DNA of 64,000 nucleotides from Polaromonas sp. A23 (lineage in GTDB: Bacteria > Pseudomonadota > Gammaproteobacteria > Burkholderiales > Burkholderiaceae_C): NCBI RefSeq assembly GCF_002001015.1, contig NZ_MUNO01000037.1, positions 186,001 through 250,000 of the forward strand. The letters are read 5' to 3'. Made by a program: the position numbers and the translations under genes. The first letter of the stretch is position 1; each line of letters opens with the position of its first letter. Of this stretch, positions 39,234 through 48,229 are shown piece by piece. The notes beneath the pieces are model-generated. The model had not been told where the DNA came from. It worked only from the letters and a program-made list of their open reading frames with translations, and ran no database searches.

Positions 39234-41156
39234 TCAGGAACTCTTGCGAACCCGCAAGTACCAGTCGCACAGCAACCGGACCTGGCGCGTCGTGTAGCCC
39301 TTGTCAACCATGCGGTTGACGAAGTCTTCGTGTTTTTGCTGCTCGTCCGCACTGGCCTTGGCGTTGAATGAAATCACCGGCAGCAGGTCCTCGGTGTTCG
39401 AGAACATCTTCTTCTCGATCACGGTCCGCAATTTTTCGTAACTGGTCCACGTCGGGTTCTTGCCCGCATTGTTGGCCCGCGCACGCAGCACGAAGTTGAC
39501 GATTTCATTGCGGAAATCCTTCGGGTTGCTGATGCCCGCCGGTTTTTCAATTTTCTCGAGCTCGGCATTCAGGGAAGACCGGTCAAAAATTTCGCCGGTG
39601 TCCGTGTCGCGGTATTCCTGGTCCTGGATCCAGAAGTCGGCGTAGGTCACGTAGCGATCGAAAATGTTCTGGCCGTACTCCGAGTAGGACTCCAGGTAGG
39701 CGGTCTGGATTTCCTTGCCGATGAACTCGGCATAACGCGCGGCCAGGGTTTCCTTGATGAAGCCCAGGTACTTCTGCTCGGTTTCCACCGGAAACTGCTC
39801 GCGCTCGATCTGCTTTTCCAGCACATACATCAGGTGCACCGGGTTGGCGGCAATTTCCGTGGAGTCGAAGTTGAACACCTTGGAAACAATCTTGAAGGCA
39901 AACCGTGTCGAGATGCCGTTCATGCCCTCGTCCACGCCGGCGTAGTCGCGGTACTCCTGATAGCTCTTGGCTTTCGGGTCGGTGTCCTTGAGGTTCTCGC
40001 CGTCATACACCTGCAGCTTGCTGAACATGCTGGAGTTTTCCGGCTCCTTCAGGCGCGTCAGCACGGCAAACTGCGCCATCATCTTCAGCGTGCCGGGCGC
40101 GCAAACCGCGTTCAGCAGCGACGAGTTGCGGATCAGCTTTTCATAGATCTTGACCTCTTCCGTGACGCGCAGGCAATAAGGCACCTTGACGATGTAGATC
40201 CGGTCCAGGAAAGCCTCGTTGTTTCTGTTGTTCTTGAAAGCCTTCCATTCGCTTTCGTTGGAGTGCGCCATCACGATGCCGTCAAAGGGAATGGCGCCAA
40301 AGCCCTCCGTTCCCTTGAAGTTGCCCTCCTGCGTAGCGGTGAGCAGAGGGTGCAGCACCTTGATGGGTGCCTTGAACATCTCGACAAACTCGAGCAGGCC
40401 CTGGTTGGCCAGGCACAGGCCGCCGGAATAACTGTAGGCGTCGGGATCGTCCTGGGCGTAGGTCTCCAGCTTGCGAATGTCGATCTTGCCCACCAGCGAA
40501 GAAATGTCCTGATTGTTTTCGTCACCGGGCTCGGTCTTGGCTATCGCGCACTGCTTGAGGATGGACGGGTAACGCTTGAGCACGCGGAACTGGCGCACGT
40601 CGCCGCCGTATTCTTCAAGCCGCTTGACGGCCCACGGCGACATTACCCGCTGCAGGTAGCGCGGTGCAATGCCGTACTGGGCCTCAAGCACAGGCGCGTC
40701 TTCGGCATTGTTGAACAACCCCAGCGGCGACTCGTTGACGGGCGAACCCTTGAGTGCATAAAAGGGCACCTTTTCCATCAGCTGCTTGAGCCGCTCCGCG
40801 ATGGAAGACTTGCCGCCGCCCACCGGGCCCAGCAGATACAGGATCTGCTTCTTTTCTTCCAGCCCCTGCGCGGCATGGCGGAAGTAGGACACCACCTGCT
40901 CGATCGGATCTTCGAGTCCGTAGAAGTCACGGAAGGCCGGGTAAATCTTGATGACCTTGTTGCCGAACAGGCGAGACAGGCGCTGATCGTGTCGGGTATC
41001 GACCAGTTCAGGCTCACCCACAGCGGCGAGAATTCGCTCAGCCGCCGTCGCGTAAACCAGGGGATCGTTTTTGCAGGCATCGAGGTACTCCTCGATGGAC
41101 AGTTCTTCTTCTCGCGTCTGTTCGTAACGCGTCAGAAAATTGCGAACGACATTCAT
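39234..41156 (-). CDS. prkA: PrkA serine protein kinase (YeaG)
   Basis: A 640-aa AAA-like protein of the PrkA family, reported as a serine kinase involved in stress and nitrogen-starvation responses. The N-terminus is YEQTREEELSIEEYLDACK, and Walker A is LLGPVGGGKSSIAERLKQLME (about 107-115 for GPVGGGKS). SPVNESPLGLF, YSGGLCLANQGLLEFVEMFKAPI and the C-terminal PrkA domain follow. It starts after a strong TAGGAGG. It is the first gene of the prkA-DUF444-spoVR operon; paired inverted repeats lie upstream. Confidence 0.94.
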   Translation of the reverse strand: MNVVRNFLTRYEQTREEELSIEEYLDACKNDPLVYATAAERILAAVGEPELVDTRHDQRLSRLFGNKVIKIYPAFRDFYGLEDPIEQVVSYFRHAAQGLEEKKQILYLLGPVGGGKSSIAERLKQLMEKVPFYALKGSPVNESPLGLFNNAEDAPVLEAQYGIAPRYLQRVMSPWAVKRLEEYGGDVRQFRVLKRYPSILKQCAIAKTEPGDENNQDISSLVGKIDIRKLETYAQDDPDAYSYSGGLCLANQGLLEFVEMFKAPIKVLHPLLTATQEGNFKGTEGFGAIPFDGIVMAHSNESEWKAFKNNRNNEAFLDRIYIVKVPYCLRVTEEVKIYEKLIRNSSLLNAVCAPGTLKMMAQFAVLTRLKEPENSSMFSKLQVYDGENLKDTDPKAKSYQEYRDYAGVDEGMNGISTRFAFKIVSKVFNFDSTEIAANPVHLMYVLEKQIEREQFPVETEQKYLGFIKETLAARYAEFIGKEIQTAYLESYSEYGQNIFDRYVTYADFWIQDQEYRDTDTGEIFDRSSLNAELEKIEKPAGISNPKDFRNEIVNFVLRARANNAGKNPTWTSYEKLRTVIEKKMFSNTEDLLPVISFNAKASADEQQKHEDFVNRMVDKGYTTRQVRLLCDWYLRVRKSS

Positions 41157-41177
41157 AGGGCCTCCTATGCACGCTGC

Positions 41178-41281
41178 ACCTGAAGGATCGCTGACCCCGT
41201 GGTACCAAATCGCTTCAGGTAACCGCGCTGTGACTCGACTGTTTACACCTCATGGTTGTACCGGACAAGTTGCGGGGTCAG
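41178..41281. promoter_or_regulatory. Nested inverted repeats upstream of prkA
   Basis: ACCTGAAG (41178-41185) pairs with CTTCAGGT (41213-41220), and CTGACCCCG (41191-41199) pairs with CGGGGTCAG (41273-41281). Between and beyond them, CGGACAAGTTGC and TTGGACAAGCTGC are near-direct repeats. The first pair lies within 60 bases of the prkA start and could be an operator or a leader RNA structure. Confidence 0.45.
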
Positions 41282-41370
41282 TGAAAAATTTCCGGTACCC
41301 AAGGCTACAGCGTACAACGTTATTGGACAAGCTGCAGACAGAAAGATGGTGTGAAGGGTTTTATGTTGTT

Positions 41371-41640
41371 TCAGGCGCGATAGGGTTTATCATTTCTCGG
41401 CGCATCTGGGAGTTGGGTGTCGAGCGATTCTCGATAACGCAAGCATCCGAGAAGAAATTGTGGCCACTCGGGGACAAGCGGAAGCGGATCCGTTTTCTCC
41501 GGCAGCAGCGACCACAAGGCGGGGTGGTGCCAGCACAACTCGTGGCCGGTGCTGTCGCGATGCACGCGAATGCCGTGCCTGAGCTTTCTGACTTCGGCGA
41601 TGAGTTGTTCCCGCGACATGCCATCAAGATCAGTGTCCAT
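41371..41640 (-). CDS. Conserved small protein of unknown function
   Basis: An 89-aa protein preceded by GGAGG 4 bases before the ATG, which supports it as a real gene. It starts MDTDLDGMSREQLIAEVRKL, has RHGIRVHRDSTGHELCWHHPALWSLLPE in its middle (in pieces) and a PLVPEWPQFLLGCLRYRESLD end. The His, Cys and Trp cluster STGHELCWHHPALW looks like a metal or ligand site and resembles short uncharacterised proteins I associate with other betaproteobacteria. No signal peptide or membrane segment. It is alone upstream of the prkA operon on the same strand. Confidence 0.75.
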   Translation of the reverse strand: MDTDLDGMSREQLIAEVRKLRHGIRVHRDSTGHELCWHHPALWSLLPEKTDPLPLVPEWPQFLLGCLRYRESLDTQLPDAPRNDKPYRA

Positions 41641-41903
41641 GGTTCCTCCATTGCAAGGTCAGACCATTTCGTGATAACGATCGCATCATCCTTCCGGATG
41701 ATTCGCCGCACGACATTTCGCCTGCGCTGATTGCAGGAAAGCAACACCGGGAACATGGAGCTCATGCTGACCAACGGGGGATCTGTTTCAAAGCGATGCA
41801 CGCCTTACAGCAAGGGCATTTTTCTAATCGACAGGCCTTACCTGCACCTGCCGTGAATCATCGCAGGCACTGACGTGAATCATCGGCGCATGAATACAAA
41901 GCG
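41641..41903. other. Intergenic region without a recognisable gene
   Basis: A 263-base region. It contains two near-identical CGTGAATCATCG segments (about 41853 and 41875), the first inside CCTGC...GCAGG, which could form a small hairpin downstream of the DMT transporter gene. Nothing else is recognised. Confidence 0.4.
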
Positions 41904-42827
41904 TCAGGAACGGGCGTGAAGCGGCGGCACTGCCGGTCGGGTAACCAGAAACACGCCAGGCAGGATCAGCAGCGCACCCACGGCATGGTGCCAGCCCGGC
42001 GGTTCTCCAAGCAGCCCCCATGCTGCAAATGCAGCATACAGCGGGCCCAGGTAAAGCGCCACGGCAACACGGCTGGCACCAAGAATTTTCTGCGCCCAAC
42101 CGTAAATCCAATAAGCGCCCACGCCGGGGATCAACGCAGCCACCACCACCAGCAACACAGCATAGACGCTTAAAACATCCGCACCGGGTCGCGTGGCCTC
42201 CCAGAGCGCCGGAGGCAAAAGCACCACAGTGCCGCCTACGCAAATGGCGGCCAGCCGTGCAGTGGCCCCCAGGGAACTGGGCCACCTTTTCTGCAGCAGC
42301 GCGTATCCCGCCCACGACACCATGGCGGCAAAAATCCACGCATCGCCCGGCACAAACTGCACGTCGGCCAGGGCTGTCCACTGCCCCTTGACGACCACGT
42401 GGACAACGCCAGCCAGTGCCAGCAGCACACCGGCCTTCTGGCGCGAGCCGAAACCCTCACCGAGCCACCACATCGCGCCGAGGCTGATCAGCACCGGAGA
42501 CGCCGAGTAGATCAGCGCAATATTCATGGCGCCCGTGGAACGCGCACCTTCATACACCCAGGCGCCGCATATCAGCATGCCCAGGGTGCCAAGCACCAGG
42601 TATTGCCGCCAGGCACGAGCAATCGCGGCCCGCTGCTGCCACAGCTCGGCCCGTGTAATCACCACGAGGATCAGCGCGGCCAGACCCCAGCGGCCCAGTG
42701 CCAGCATGTAGGGGCCGATGACGCCGGGCGCCTTGCGCGCCACGATGTAGTTGACCGCCCACAGCGCAGGCACCAGCCACAAAAGCACCAGTGCCCTGCG
42801 CCTCTCGCGCTGCGCGACGTCAGGCAT
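41904..42827 (-). CDS. DMT-superfamily (EamA) transporter
   Basis: A 307-aa inner-membrane protein with ten hydrophobic segments in two EamA halves (ALVLLWLVPALWAVNYIVARK ... LGTLGMLICGAWVYEGARSTGAMNIALIYSASPVLISLGAMWWLGE in pieces, then DAWIFAAMVSWAGYALLQKRW ... VAVALYLGPLYAAFAAWGLLGE). Family members export amino acids, nucleosides or other metabolites; the substrate cannot be told. The ATG at 42827 overlaps the end of dusA by eight bases, so it is probably co-transcribed with it. Confidence 0.88.
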   Translation of the reverse strand: MPDVAQRERRRALVLLWLVPALWAVNYIVARKAPGVIGPYMLALGRWGLAALILVVITRAELWQQRAAIARAWRQYLVLGTLGMLICGAWVYEGARSTGAMNIALIYSASPVLISLGAMWWLGEGFGSRQKAGVLLALAGVVHVVVKGQWTALADVQFVPGDAWIFAAMVSWAGYALLQKRWPSSLGATARLAAICVGGTVVLLPPALWEATRPGADVLSVYAVLLVVVAALIPGVGAYWIYGWAQKILGASRVAVALYLGPLYAAFAAWGLLGEPPGWHHAVGALLILPGVFLVTRPAVPPLHARS

Positions 42828-43884
42828 GAGCCATCTGGTCGGCCTGCGGTGAAGACGCGTCACCGCCGTGCCCATACAGCGGGGCATGGGCCAAGGCCAT
42901 CACTTCCTGCGGAGGCAGGTTTTTCAATTTGTGGTCGCTCCAGACCTGGCGCCAGCGGCGCGCTCCTGGCAGACCGTGCCGCAGGCCCAGCATGTGGCGG
43001 GCAATTGAAGCCCAGGGTGTGCCATGCGCTGCACCTTCTCTGGCCATGTAGTCCACCATCTGCAACTCCACCGACTCGCGGGTCCGCTCACCAGCGGGAG
43101 CGCCAAAGAAAGCTTCGTCCCAGGAGGCCAGCCACCAGGGGTTGTGATAAGCCTCGCGGCCGACCATCACGCCGTCAATTTCCTGCAGCTGCGCCGCCAC
43201 CTGCTCACCCGTGGTGATGCCGCCGTTGATGGCGATGGTGAGGTCGGGAAACTCTTGCTTGAGACGGTAAACCAGCGCATATCGCAGCGGCGGCACCTCG
43301 CGGTTTTCTTTCGGGCTCAGGCCCTGGAGCCAAGCGTTGCGCGCATGCACGATGAAAGTCTTGCAGCCAGCCTGGCTCACAGCACCCACAAAGTCACGCA
43401 CAAATTCGTAACTTTCGGTCTTGTCGATGCCGATGCGGTGCTTGACGGTAACCGGCACGCTCACCACATCCACCATGGCTTTCACACAATCAGCCACCAG
43501 TTGCGGCTCGGCCATCAGGCAGGCGCCGAACGCTCCGCGCTGTACCCGCTCGCTGGGGCAGCCACAGTTGAGATTGATCTCGTCGTAACCCCACTCTTCG
43601 CCCAGTTTCGCGCAATGTGCCAGGTCAGCCGGCTCGCTACCGCCCAGTTGCAGCGCCACGGCATGTTCTTCTGCGTTAAAGCGCAGATGCCGCGCCACGT
43701 CTCCGTGCACCAGCGCGCCGGTGGTGACCATTTCCGTGTACAGCAGCGCGTGCTGTGACAGCAGGCGGTGGAAATAGCGGCAATGCCGGTCGGTCCAGTC
43801 CATCATCGGGGCCACACTGAGGCGATGGGCCGGGAATTTGGAAGGAGACACGGAAAAAGATCGTTCGGGCTGCATGAAGGCCAT
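42820..43884 (-). CDS. dusA: tRNA-dihydrouridine(20/20a) synthase DusA
   Basis: FMN enzyme that reduces uridine 20/20a of tRNA. The N-terminus RLSVAPMMDWTDRHCRYFHRLLS is diagnostic for DusA. INLNCGCPSERVQRGAFGACLM contains the catalytic cysteine, followed by VKHRIGID and FIVHARNAWLQGLSPKENREVPPL. FMN-binding NGGITT and GVMVGREAYHNPW follow. It has 354 aa including a short N-terminal extension. It diverges from the lipoprotein peptidase gene. Confidence 0.95.
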   Translation of the reverse strand: MAFMQPERSFSVSPSKFPAHRLSVAPMMDWTDRHCRYFHRLLSQHALLYTEMVTTGALVHGDVARHLRFNAEEHAVALQLGGSEPADLAHCAKLGEEWGYDEINLNCGCPSERVQRGAFGACLMAEPQLVADCVKAMVDVVSVPVTVKHRIGIDKTESYEFVRDFVGAVSQAGCKTFIVHARNAWLQGLSPKENREVPPLRYALVYRLKQEFPDLTIAINGGITTGEQVAAQLQEIDGVMVGREAYHNPWWLASWDEAFFGAPAGERTRESVELQMVDYMAREGAAHGTPWASIARHMLGLRHGLPGARRWRQVWSDHKLKNLPPQEVMALAHAPLYGHGGDASSPQADQMAHA

Positions 43885-44078
43885 AGTTTCTCACGCGGGC
43901 CCGTCCGGCGAGACCACCGTGGCGAAATGGCCGCACAAGCCTGTCAAGGGGGGCAGACACCGACACGGCCAGCCTCTCAAGCCGGATAATGAGAACTCAG
44001 GCCGCACCTGCGGCAGCCCCTTCACATCAAGCCATGACCATGACAGCCCTGCCCCTGCAGACCCGCACCACCTTTCCC

Positions 44079-45848
44079 ATGGCCAAGCACTCGTCGGCAT
44101 CAGCCCGGCTGCTGCCGCTGCTTGCCTTGCTTGCGCTCACGGCCTGCACCTCGGTGCCGCTGCCGCCCTGGCCCGCATCAGGCAGCGTGGCCAAGGCGCC
44201 GCCGGCTGCCACGCCGGCGCCCGCCTCTGCCATGCCGCCGGTGGTTGTCGCCCAGCCGATACCGGTCAGGCCCGCCACCGTTGTAGGTGCTTCGGTCGCC
44301 GCCGCACCGTATAACCTCGCCGTCGCCGCCCGCTTCCCCGCGCCCTCGGTGGTCTACAACACCCCCGGCCTGCAGGAAGGACGCAGCAGCTTTACCTCGA
44401 ATGCAGAAATCCAGACATGGCTGCGCGACCTGACCACCTCGGCAACCCGCTCACCCGGCCTGAAAGCCGCTGTCCTGCCTATCGGCCAGTCGCAGCGCGG
44501 TGAAACCCTGGAGGCCCTGGTGCTCACCACCGCCGCAGGCACCGACGCCGCAGCCCTGGCAACCTCGGGCCGGCCCACGGTGCTGCTGATTGGCCAGCAG
44601 CACGGCGACGAACCAGCCGGCACCGAAGCCCTGCTGGTGGTGGCGCGTGAACTCTCGCAGGGCCTGCTTCGGCCCATGCTTGAACGGGTCAACGTCATCA
44701 TCGTTCCACGCGCCAACCCTGACGGCGCGACAGCCTTCCAGCGCGTGACCGCCAGCGGCGTGGACATGAACCGCGACCATCTGCTGCTGAACACCCCGGA
44801 AGCCCAGGCCCTTGCCCGGCTGACCCGCGATTACCACCCGACCGTTGTGGTGGATGCGCATGAGTACACCGTCGTGGGCCGTTTCCTGCAGAAGTTTGAC
44901 GCCATCCAGAAATACGACGCGCTGCTGCAATACGCCACCACCGCGAACATCCCCGAGTTTTTGACCAAGGCTGCCGAAGAGTGGTACCGCCGGCCGCTGC
45001 TGGTAGCGCTGAAGGCGCAGGGCCTGAGCGCCGAGTGGTACTACACCACCTCGACCGACCTGGCCGACAAGAAAATTTCCATGGGCGGCACCCAGCCCGA
45101 CACCGGCCGCAACGTCAACGGCCTGAAAAACACCGTCAGCCTGCTGCTCGAAACCCGCGGGGTGGGCATTGGCCGGCTGCACATCCAGCGGCGCGTGCAC
45201 ACCCACGTGAGCGCCCTCTCCAGCGTGCTGGCCAGCACGGCCCAGCGTGCCAGTGAGCTGGGCCTATTACGGCCTTACATTGAAAAAGAACTGGCCAGCA
45301 TGGCGTGCAAGGAAGAAGCGGTGGTCGAAGCCGGCCCCACGCTCATCCAGCAGGACCTCGTCATGCTGGACCCGGTAACCGGCGCGGACAAAACCCTCCG
45401 CGTGGACTGGAACTCGGCCCTGACACTGCGCAAGATCAAAGCGCGCGTGCGCCCCTGCGGCTACTGGCTTGCAGCCTCGGCAAAAACGGCCGTTGAGCGC
45501 CTCCGCCTGCACGGTGTGCAGGTGTTGCGGGTGGCAGAGCCCAGCTCCATGCTGGGTGACATCTACCGCGAAACAGCCCGCTCGGGTGGAGCCCGGCAAG
45601 ACGTGCGCGGCACCATTGCCGACGCCGGGCAGATTGTCAAAGTCGAAGTGGCGCTGGTGCGCGGTGTCATTGACGCGCCCATCGGCAGCTTTTACGTGCC
45701 CCTGAACCAGCCGCTGGCCAATCTGGTCATCGCCGCGCTGGAGCCGGACACCCAGAGCAGCTACTTTGCGAACCAGCTGATCGACAGCGTGGGCAGCACC
45801 GCCCGCGTCATGGCCGAGCCTACCGTCAGGACCGAAGAGCTGCCCTGA
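44079..45848 (+). CDS. M14-family zinc carboxypeptidase-like lipoprotein
   Basis: A 589-aa exported protein with a lipoprotein signal (ARLLPLLALLALTAC, lipobox cysteine about 22). A Pro/Ala-rich linker leads to an M14-like domain. Zinc motif HGDEPAGTEALL (HxxE), the Asn/Arg substrate region PRANPDGATAF and VDMNRDH, and a third-ligand His in VVVDAHEYTVVGR are visible. LLLETRGVGIG has a candidate catalytic Glu. A long C-terminal part with no recognised domain follows. I chose the ATG at 44079 because it gives a proper signal peptide; the frame opens at 43989. It probably trims cell-wall or extracellular peptides, but the substrate is unknown. Confidence 0.82.
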   Translation: MAKHSSASARLLPLLALLALTACTSVPLPPWPASGSVAKAPPAATPAPASAMPPVVVAQPIPVRPATVVGASVAAAPYNLAVAARFPAPSVVYNTPGLQEGRSSFTSNAEIQTWLRDLTTSATRSPGLKAAVLPIGQSQRGETLEALVLTTAAGTDAAALATSGRPTVLLIGQQHGDEPAGTEALLVVARELSQGLLRPMLERVNVIIVPRANPDGATAFQRVTASGVDMNRDHLLLNTPEAQALARLTRDYHPTVVVDAHEYTVVGRFLQKFDAIQKYDALLQYATTANIPEFLTKAAEEWYRRPLLVALKAQGLSAEWYYTTSTDLADKKISMGGTQPDTGRNVNGLKNTVSLLLETRGVGIGRLHIQRRVHTHVSALSSVLASTAQRASELGLLRPYIEKELASMACKEEAVVEAGPTLIQQDLVMLDPVTGADKTLRVDWNSALTLRKIKARVRPCGYWLAASAKTAVERLRLHGVQVLRVAEPSSMLGDIYRETARSGGARQDVRGTIADAGQIVKVEVALVRGVIDAPIGSFYVPLNQPLANLVIAALEPDTQSSYFANQLIDSVGSTARVMAEPTVRTEELP

Positions 45849-45955
45849 GCTTCCCCGGAGTTGGGGCCGCTGGCGCATGCAATTTGTGCGAACCGGCCTA
45901 CAGACAAGGCCGCGCCAGCGTGCATTAATGATGATTCACCTCGAAAGGACTCATC

Positions 45956-46360
45956 ATGAAAACATTTGCGCTTCACTCCAAAATGCTGACCTTATCGGGC
46001 GTGTTCTACCCCACGGGTTATGCCTTCATCATGTTCCCCGAGGGGGCACAGGCCGAGCAAGCCGCGCGTGAGCTGGAAGAAAGCGGCTTCGACAGCCAGG
46101 CCCTCATGCTGCTGGAACCCGACACCATCCTGCGCGAGATCGGCCGGGTGGACGGCGGGTCCGACATGATCCTGCCCTCCGTCGGCACTGAAGGGCACAC
46201 CGTTCAGACCTACGTCAAGCTGGCCCGCCAGGGTCAGCACGCATTGATGGTCCGCGCGCCGTCCGACAAGGAAATCGAACGCGTGATGGCGGTGGTGAGG
46301 AAGCAGCCCTTCTCCTATGCCCAGAAATACCACATGCTGGCCATGGAAGATCTGGAATAA
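45956..46360 (+). CDS. Conserved hypothetical protein
   Basis: A 134-aa soluble protein preceded by AAAGGA about 8 bases before the ATG. It begins MKTFALHSKMLTLSGVFYPTGYAFIMFP. It then has an alternating alpha/beta pattern (AEQAARELEESGFDSQALMLLEPDTILREIG, then GQHALMVRAPSDKEIERVMAVVRKQPFSYAQKYHMLAMEDL). This looks like a small ferredoxin-fold-type domain. No catalytic motif is seen. It follows the peptidase gene by 107 bases, with an AT-rich promoter-like gap. Confidence 0.75.
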   Translation: MKTFALHSKMLTLSGVFYPTGYAFIMFPEGAQAEQAARELEESGFDSQALMLLEPDTILREIGRVDGGSDMILPSVGTEGHTVQTYVKLARQGQHALMVRAPSDKEIERVMAVVRKQPFSYAQKYHMLAMEDLE

Positions 46361-46380
46361 CCGATTCGCCTTCCGAGTCG

Positions 46381-46432
46381 CTACGCAATCAATAGCTGCT
46401 CGCGCCCGTGTTTATTGGGCTGCAGCCGCAAA
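46381..46432 (+). repeat. Interspersed repeat, copy facing right
   Basis: CTACGCAATCAATAGCTGCT then CGCGCCCGTGTTTATTGGGC and TGCAGCC. The core ATAGCTGCTCGCGCCCG is shared exactly with the copy inside pccA. Confidence 0.7.
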
Positions 46433-46504
46433 ACGCTTGAAGAACTGGCATGTTCCAGCCGATGGAGTCCGGTTTTCAGGCTTATTCATGAGTCATTTAT
46501 GCCG

Positions 46505-46551
46505 TTTGCCCTTATTTTTCGGGCGTGAGTAGCTATTTATTTGATAGCAGA
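46505..46551 (-). repeat. Interspersed repeat, copy facing left
   Basis: TTTGCCCTTATTTTTCGGGC then GTGAGTAGCTATTTATTTGATAGCAG. It is the reverse-orientation partner of the copy 70 bases to the left and matches 16706-16756. Confidence 0.7.
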
Positions 46552-46681
46552 TTAGATGGTTTCTGTCCAGAGTTTCACGAGTTCGTGCACCCTTCCCCGA
46601 GTGGTTGAGCCAGTTAGACTTCCTCCGGCGAAACTCCCCCAGCCCGGATTGGGAATCAGCATTGCTTCGAGGCTACATGTC

Positions 46682-47230
46682 ATGACAAACTACCGCCGCG
46701 CGCTCATCATCATCGACATGCAAAAAGGCATGCAAAGCGCCACACTCCCAAGAAGAAACAACCCGAACGCGGAAGCGAAGATCCAGCAACTGCTTGCGCA
46801 CTGGCGCAGCGCGAGCCTGCCCGTTGTCCATGTCCGGCACATGTCCCGGTCTCCGGGCTCGGTGTTCTGGCCCGGTCAAGTGGGCGCGGATTTTCAGGAT
46901 GCGCTGGCACCGCTAGCTTCGGAACATGTTCTGGAGAAAAACGTCACAGACGCGTTTTCGAATTCGGGCCTTGAGCGATGGCTGCATGTGCGGGGCATCA
47001 AAGAGCTGGTCATCGTCGGCGTAAGCACCAACAATTCCGTTGAAGCGACCGCCCGGTCCGCAGGATGCCTGGGTTTTCAGACCAGCGTTGTTTCCGATGC
47101 AACCTTCACCTTCGACGCGCCCGACCTGAACGGGACGATCAGGGCAGCAGAAGACATTCACCTCATGTCGCTCTCCAACCTGAATGGCGAGTACGCGAGG
47201 GTGATTGAAGCGTCCGAGCTGCTGGGTTGA
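46682..47230 (+). CDS. Isochorismatase-family hydrolase with Ser at the catalytic Cys position
   Basis: A 182-aa protein of the cysteine-hydrolase/isochorismatase fold. The catalytic Asp is in ALIIIDMQKGM and the Lys in HVLEKNVTDAF. The usual cysteine motif (TNVCVE type) reads STNNSVEATAR, so the nucleophile is Ser or absent. Lyases and isochorismatases of the PhzD kind also lack the Cys, so it could be active on a different chemistry. The ATG at 46682 gives the family N-terminus MTNYRRALIIID. It stands alone between the repeats and a convergent LysR gene. Confidence 0.8.
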   Translation: MTNYRRALIIIDMQKGMQSATLPRRNNPNAEAKIQQLLAHWRSASLPVVHVRHMSRSPGSVFWPGQVGADFQDALAPLASEHVLEKNVTDAFSNSGLERWLHVRGIKELVIVGVSTNNSVEATARSAGCLGFQTSVVSDATFTFDAPDLNGTIRAAEDIHLMSLSNLNGEYARVIEASELLG

Positions 47231-47266
47231 GGCACAACAGGAGGTTAGGCCAACGCCCTCTTCCAC

Positions 47267-48154
47267 CTAGGGCGCAGCCTTCATCTCGTCCATGAGCCAC
47301 TGCACAAACTGCTGTGTCTCCGGAGTCGCATTCGGCGCAAGACCAAAGTAGTGGCGGCTCAGCGCCATCCGCAATTCAGGCAAAGGGCTCATCAACCGCC
47401 CCGCTGCCATGTCATGCGCGATCAGCGATACCGGCGCCAGGGCGAAGCCCAGCCCGTCGACAGCGGCCTGAAGAACAAAATGCAAATGATCAAATTGCAG
47501 GCAACTGGCGGGGTTCAACTCTGGCGCGTTCACCTGCTTTTTCCAGTTTTCCCAATCATGGCTGCGCGATTTGGACAGCAGCAAGACATGCGATGCCAAA
47601 GAGTGTGGGCCAGTGACGGGACGGCTGGCGAACAAGGCAGGTGACCCAACCACAAGCACTTCATCTTCCAAAAATGGATGAATCTGCATCCCCGGCGGCC
47701 ATCCCTTGGTGCTCCGCCTGATGGCCAGATCGAATTCATCCACCGCCTTGTCGGGCGGCAAGGTGCTGGTCATCACCTGCGGTTCGATGTCGGGGTGTTT
47801 CGCCACGAAGCCCGGCAGCCGGGGGATCAACCAACGCACCGCAAACGTGGGCCTGACGTTGACCTTGACAGCGCCCAATGGCGTGCCGCCCCTGAGTGAT
47901 TCTGCGGCTGCGCCTATTTGCTCAAGCGCCGGCCCCACCTGCGCATGGAACTGATGGCCGGCGGCCGTCAGAAGAACTTGCCTGGTCTTTCGCTCGAACA
48001 GCTCCACGCCCAGATGCGCTTCCAGCGCCTTGATCTGGCGGCTGATGGCGCTGTGCGTCACGTGCAGCTCCAGGGCGGCACGGGTGAAACTCTGATGGCG
48101 CGCCGCCGCGGCGAAGGCACGGACCGCATTCAACGGAGGCAGGCGAGGCAACAT
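47267..48154 (-). CDS. LysR-family transcriptional regulator (GcvA-like)
   Basis: A 295-aa regulator. The helix-turn-helix is LPPLNAVRAFAAAARHQSFTRAALELHVTHSAISRQIKALEAHLGVELFERK in order, and the effector domain begins VKVNVRPTFAVRWLIPRLPGF. The LPPLNALRAFEAAARH start and WLIPRLP are typical of the GcvA/AmpR-like group. The ATG at 48154 is used; the longer frame to 48274 enters the MFS gene. It diverges from an MFS transporter gene 75 bases away, its likely target. Confidence 0.9.
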   Translation of the reverse strand: MLPRLPPLNAVRAFAAAARHQSFTRAALELHVTHSAISRQIKALEAHLGVELFERKTRQVLLTAAGHQFHAQVGPALEQIGAAAESLRGGTPLGAVKVNVRPTFAVRWLIPRLPGFVAKHPDIEPQVMTSTLPPDKAVDEFDLAIRRSTKGWPPGMQIHPFLEDEVLVVGSPALFASRPVTGPHSLASHVLLLSKSRSHDWENWKKQVNAPELNPASCLQFDHLHFVLQAAVDGLGFALAPVSLIAHDMAAGRLMSPLPELRMALSRHYFGLAPNATPETQQFVQWLMDEMKAAP

Positions 48155-48229
48155 GCGTGTAATTTTCTCACACGTACTGCGCACTAATGTCGTTTGTCGG
48201 CAGAGGCGGCGCCGCGCACCATACGAGCT

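Larger units (their letters stand above)
46361..46681. other. Intergenic region with two inverted repeat copies
   Basis: A 321-base gap that carries two copies of the interspersed repeat in opposite orientation (listed separately). No reading frame in it resembles a protein; the open frame upstream of 46682 is not used as a start. Confidence 0.55.

Noticed and set aside
38002..41183. Plus-strand frames of 431 and 449 codons opposite DUF444 and prkA
   Set aside because: Both are antisense to conserved operon genes and show no protein family features.
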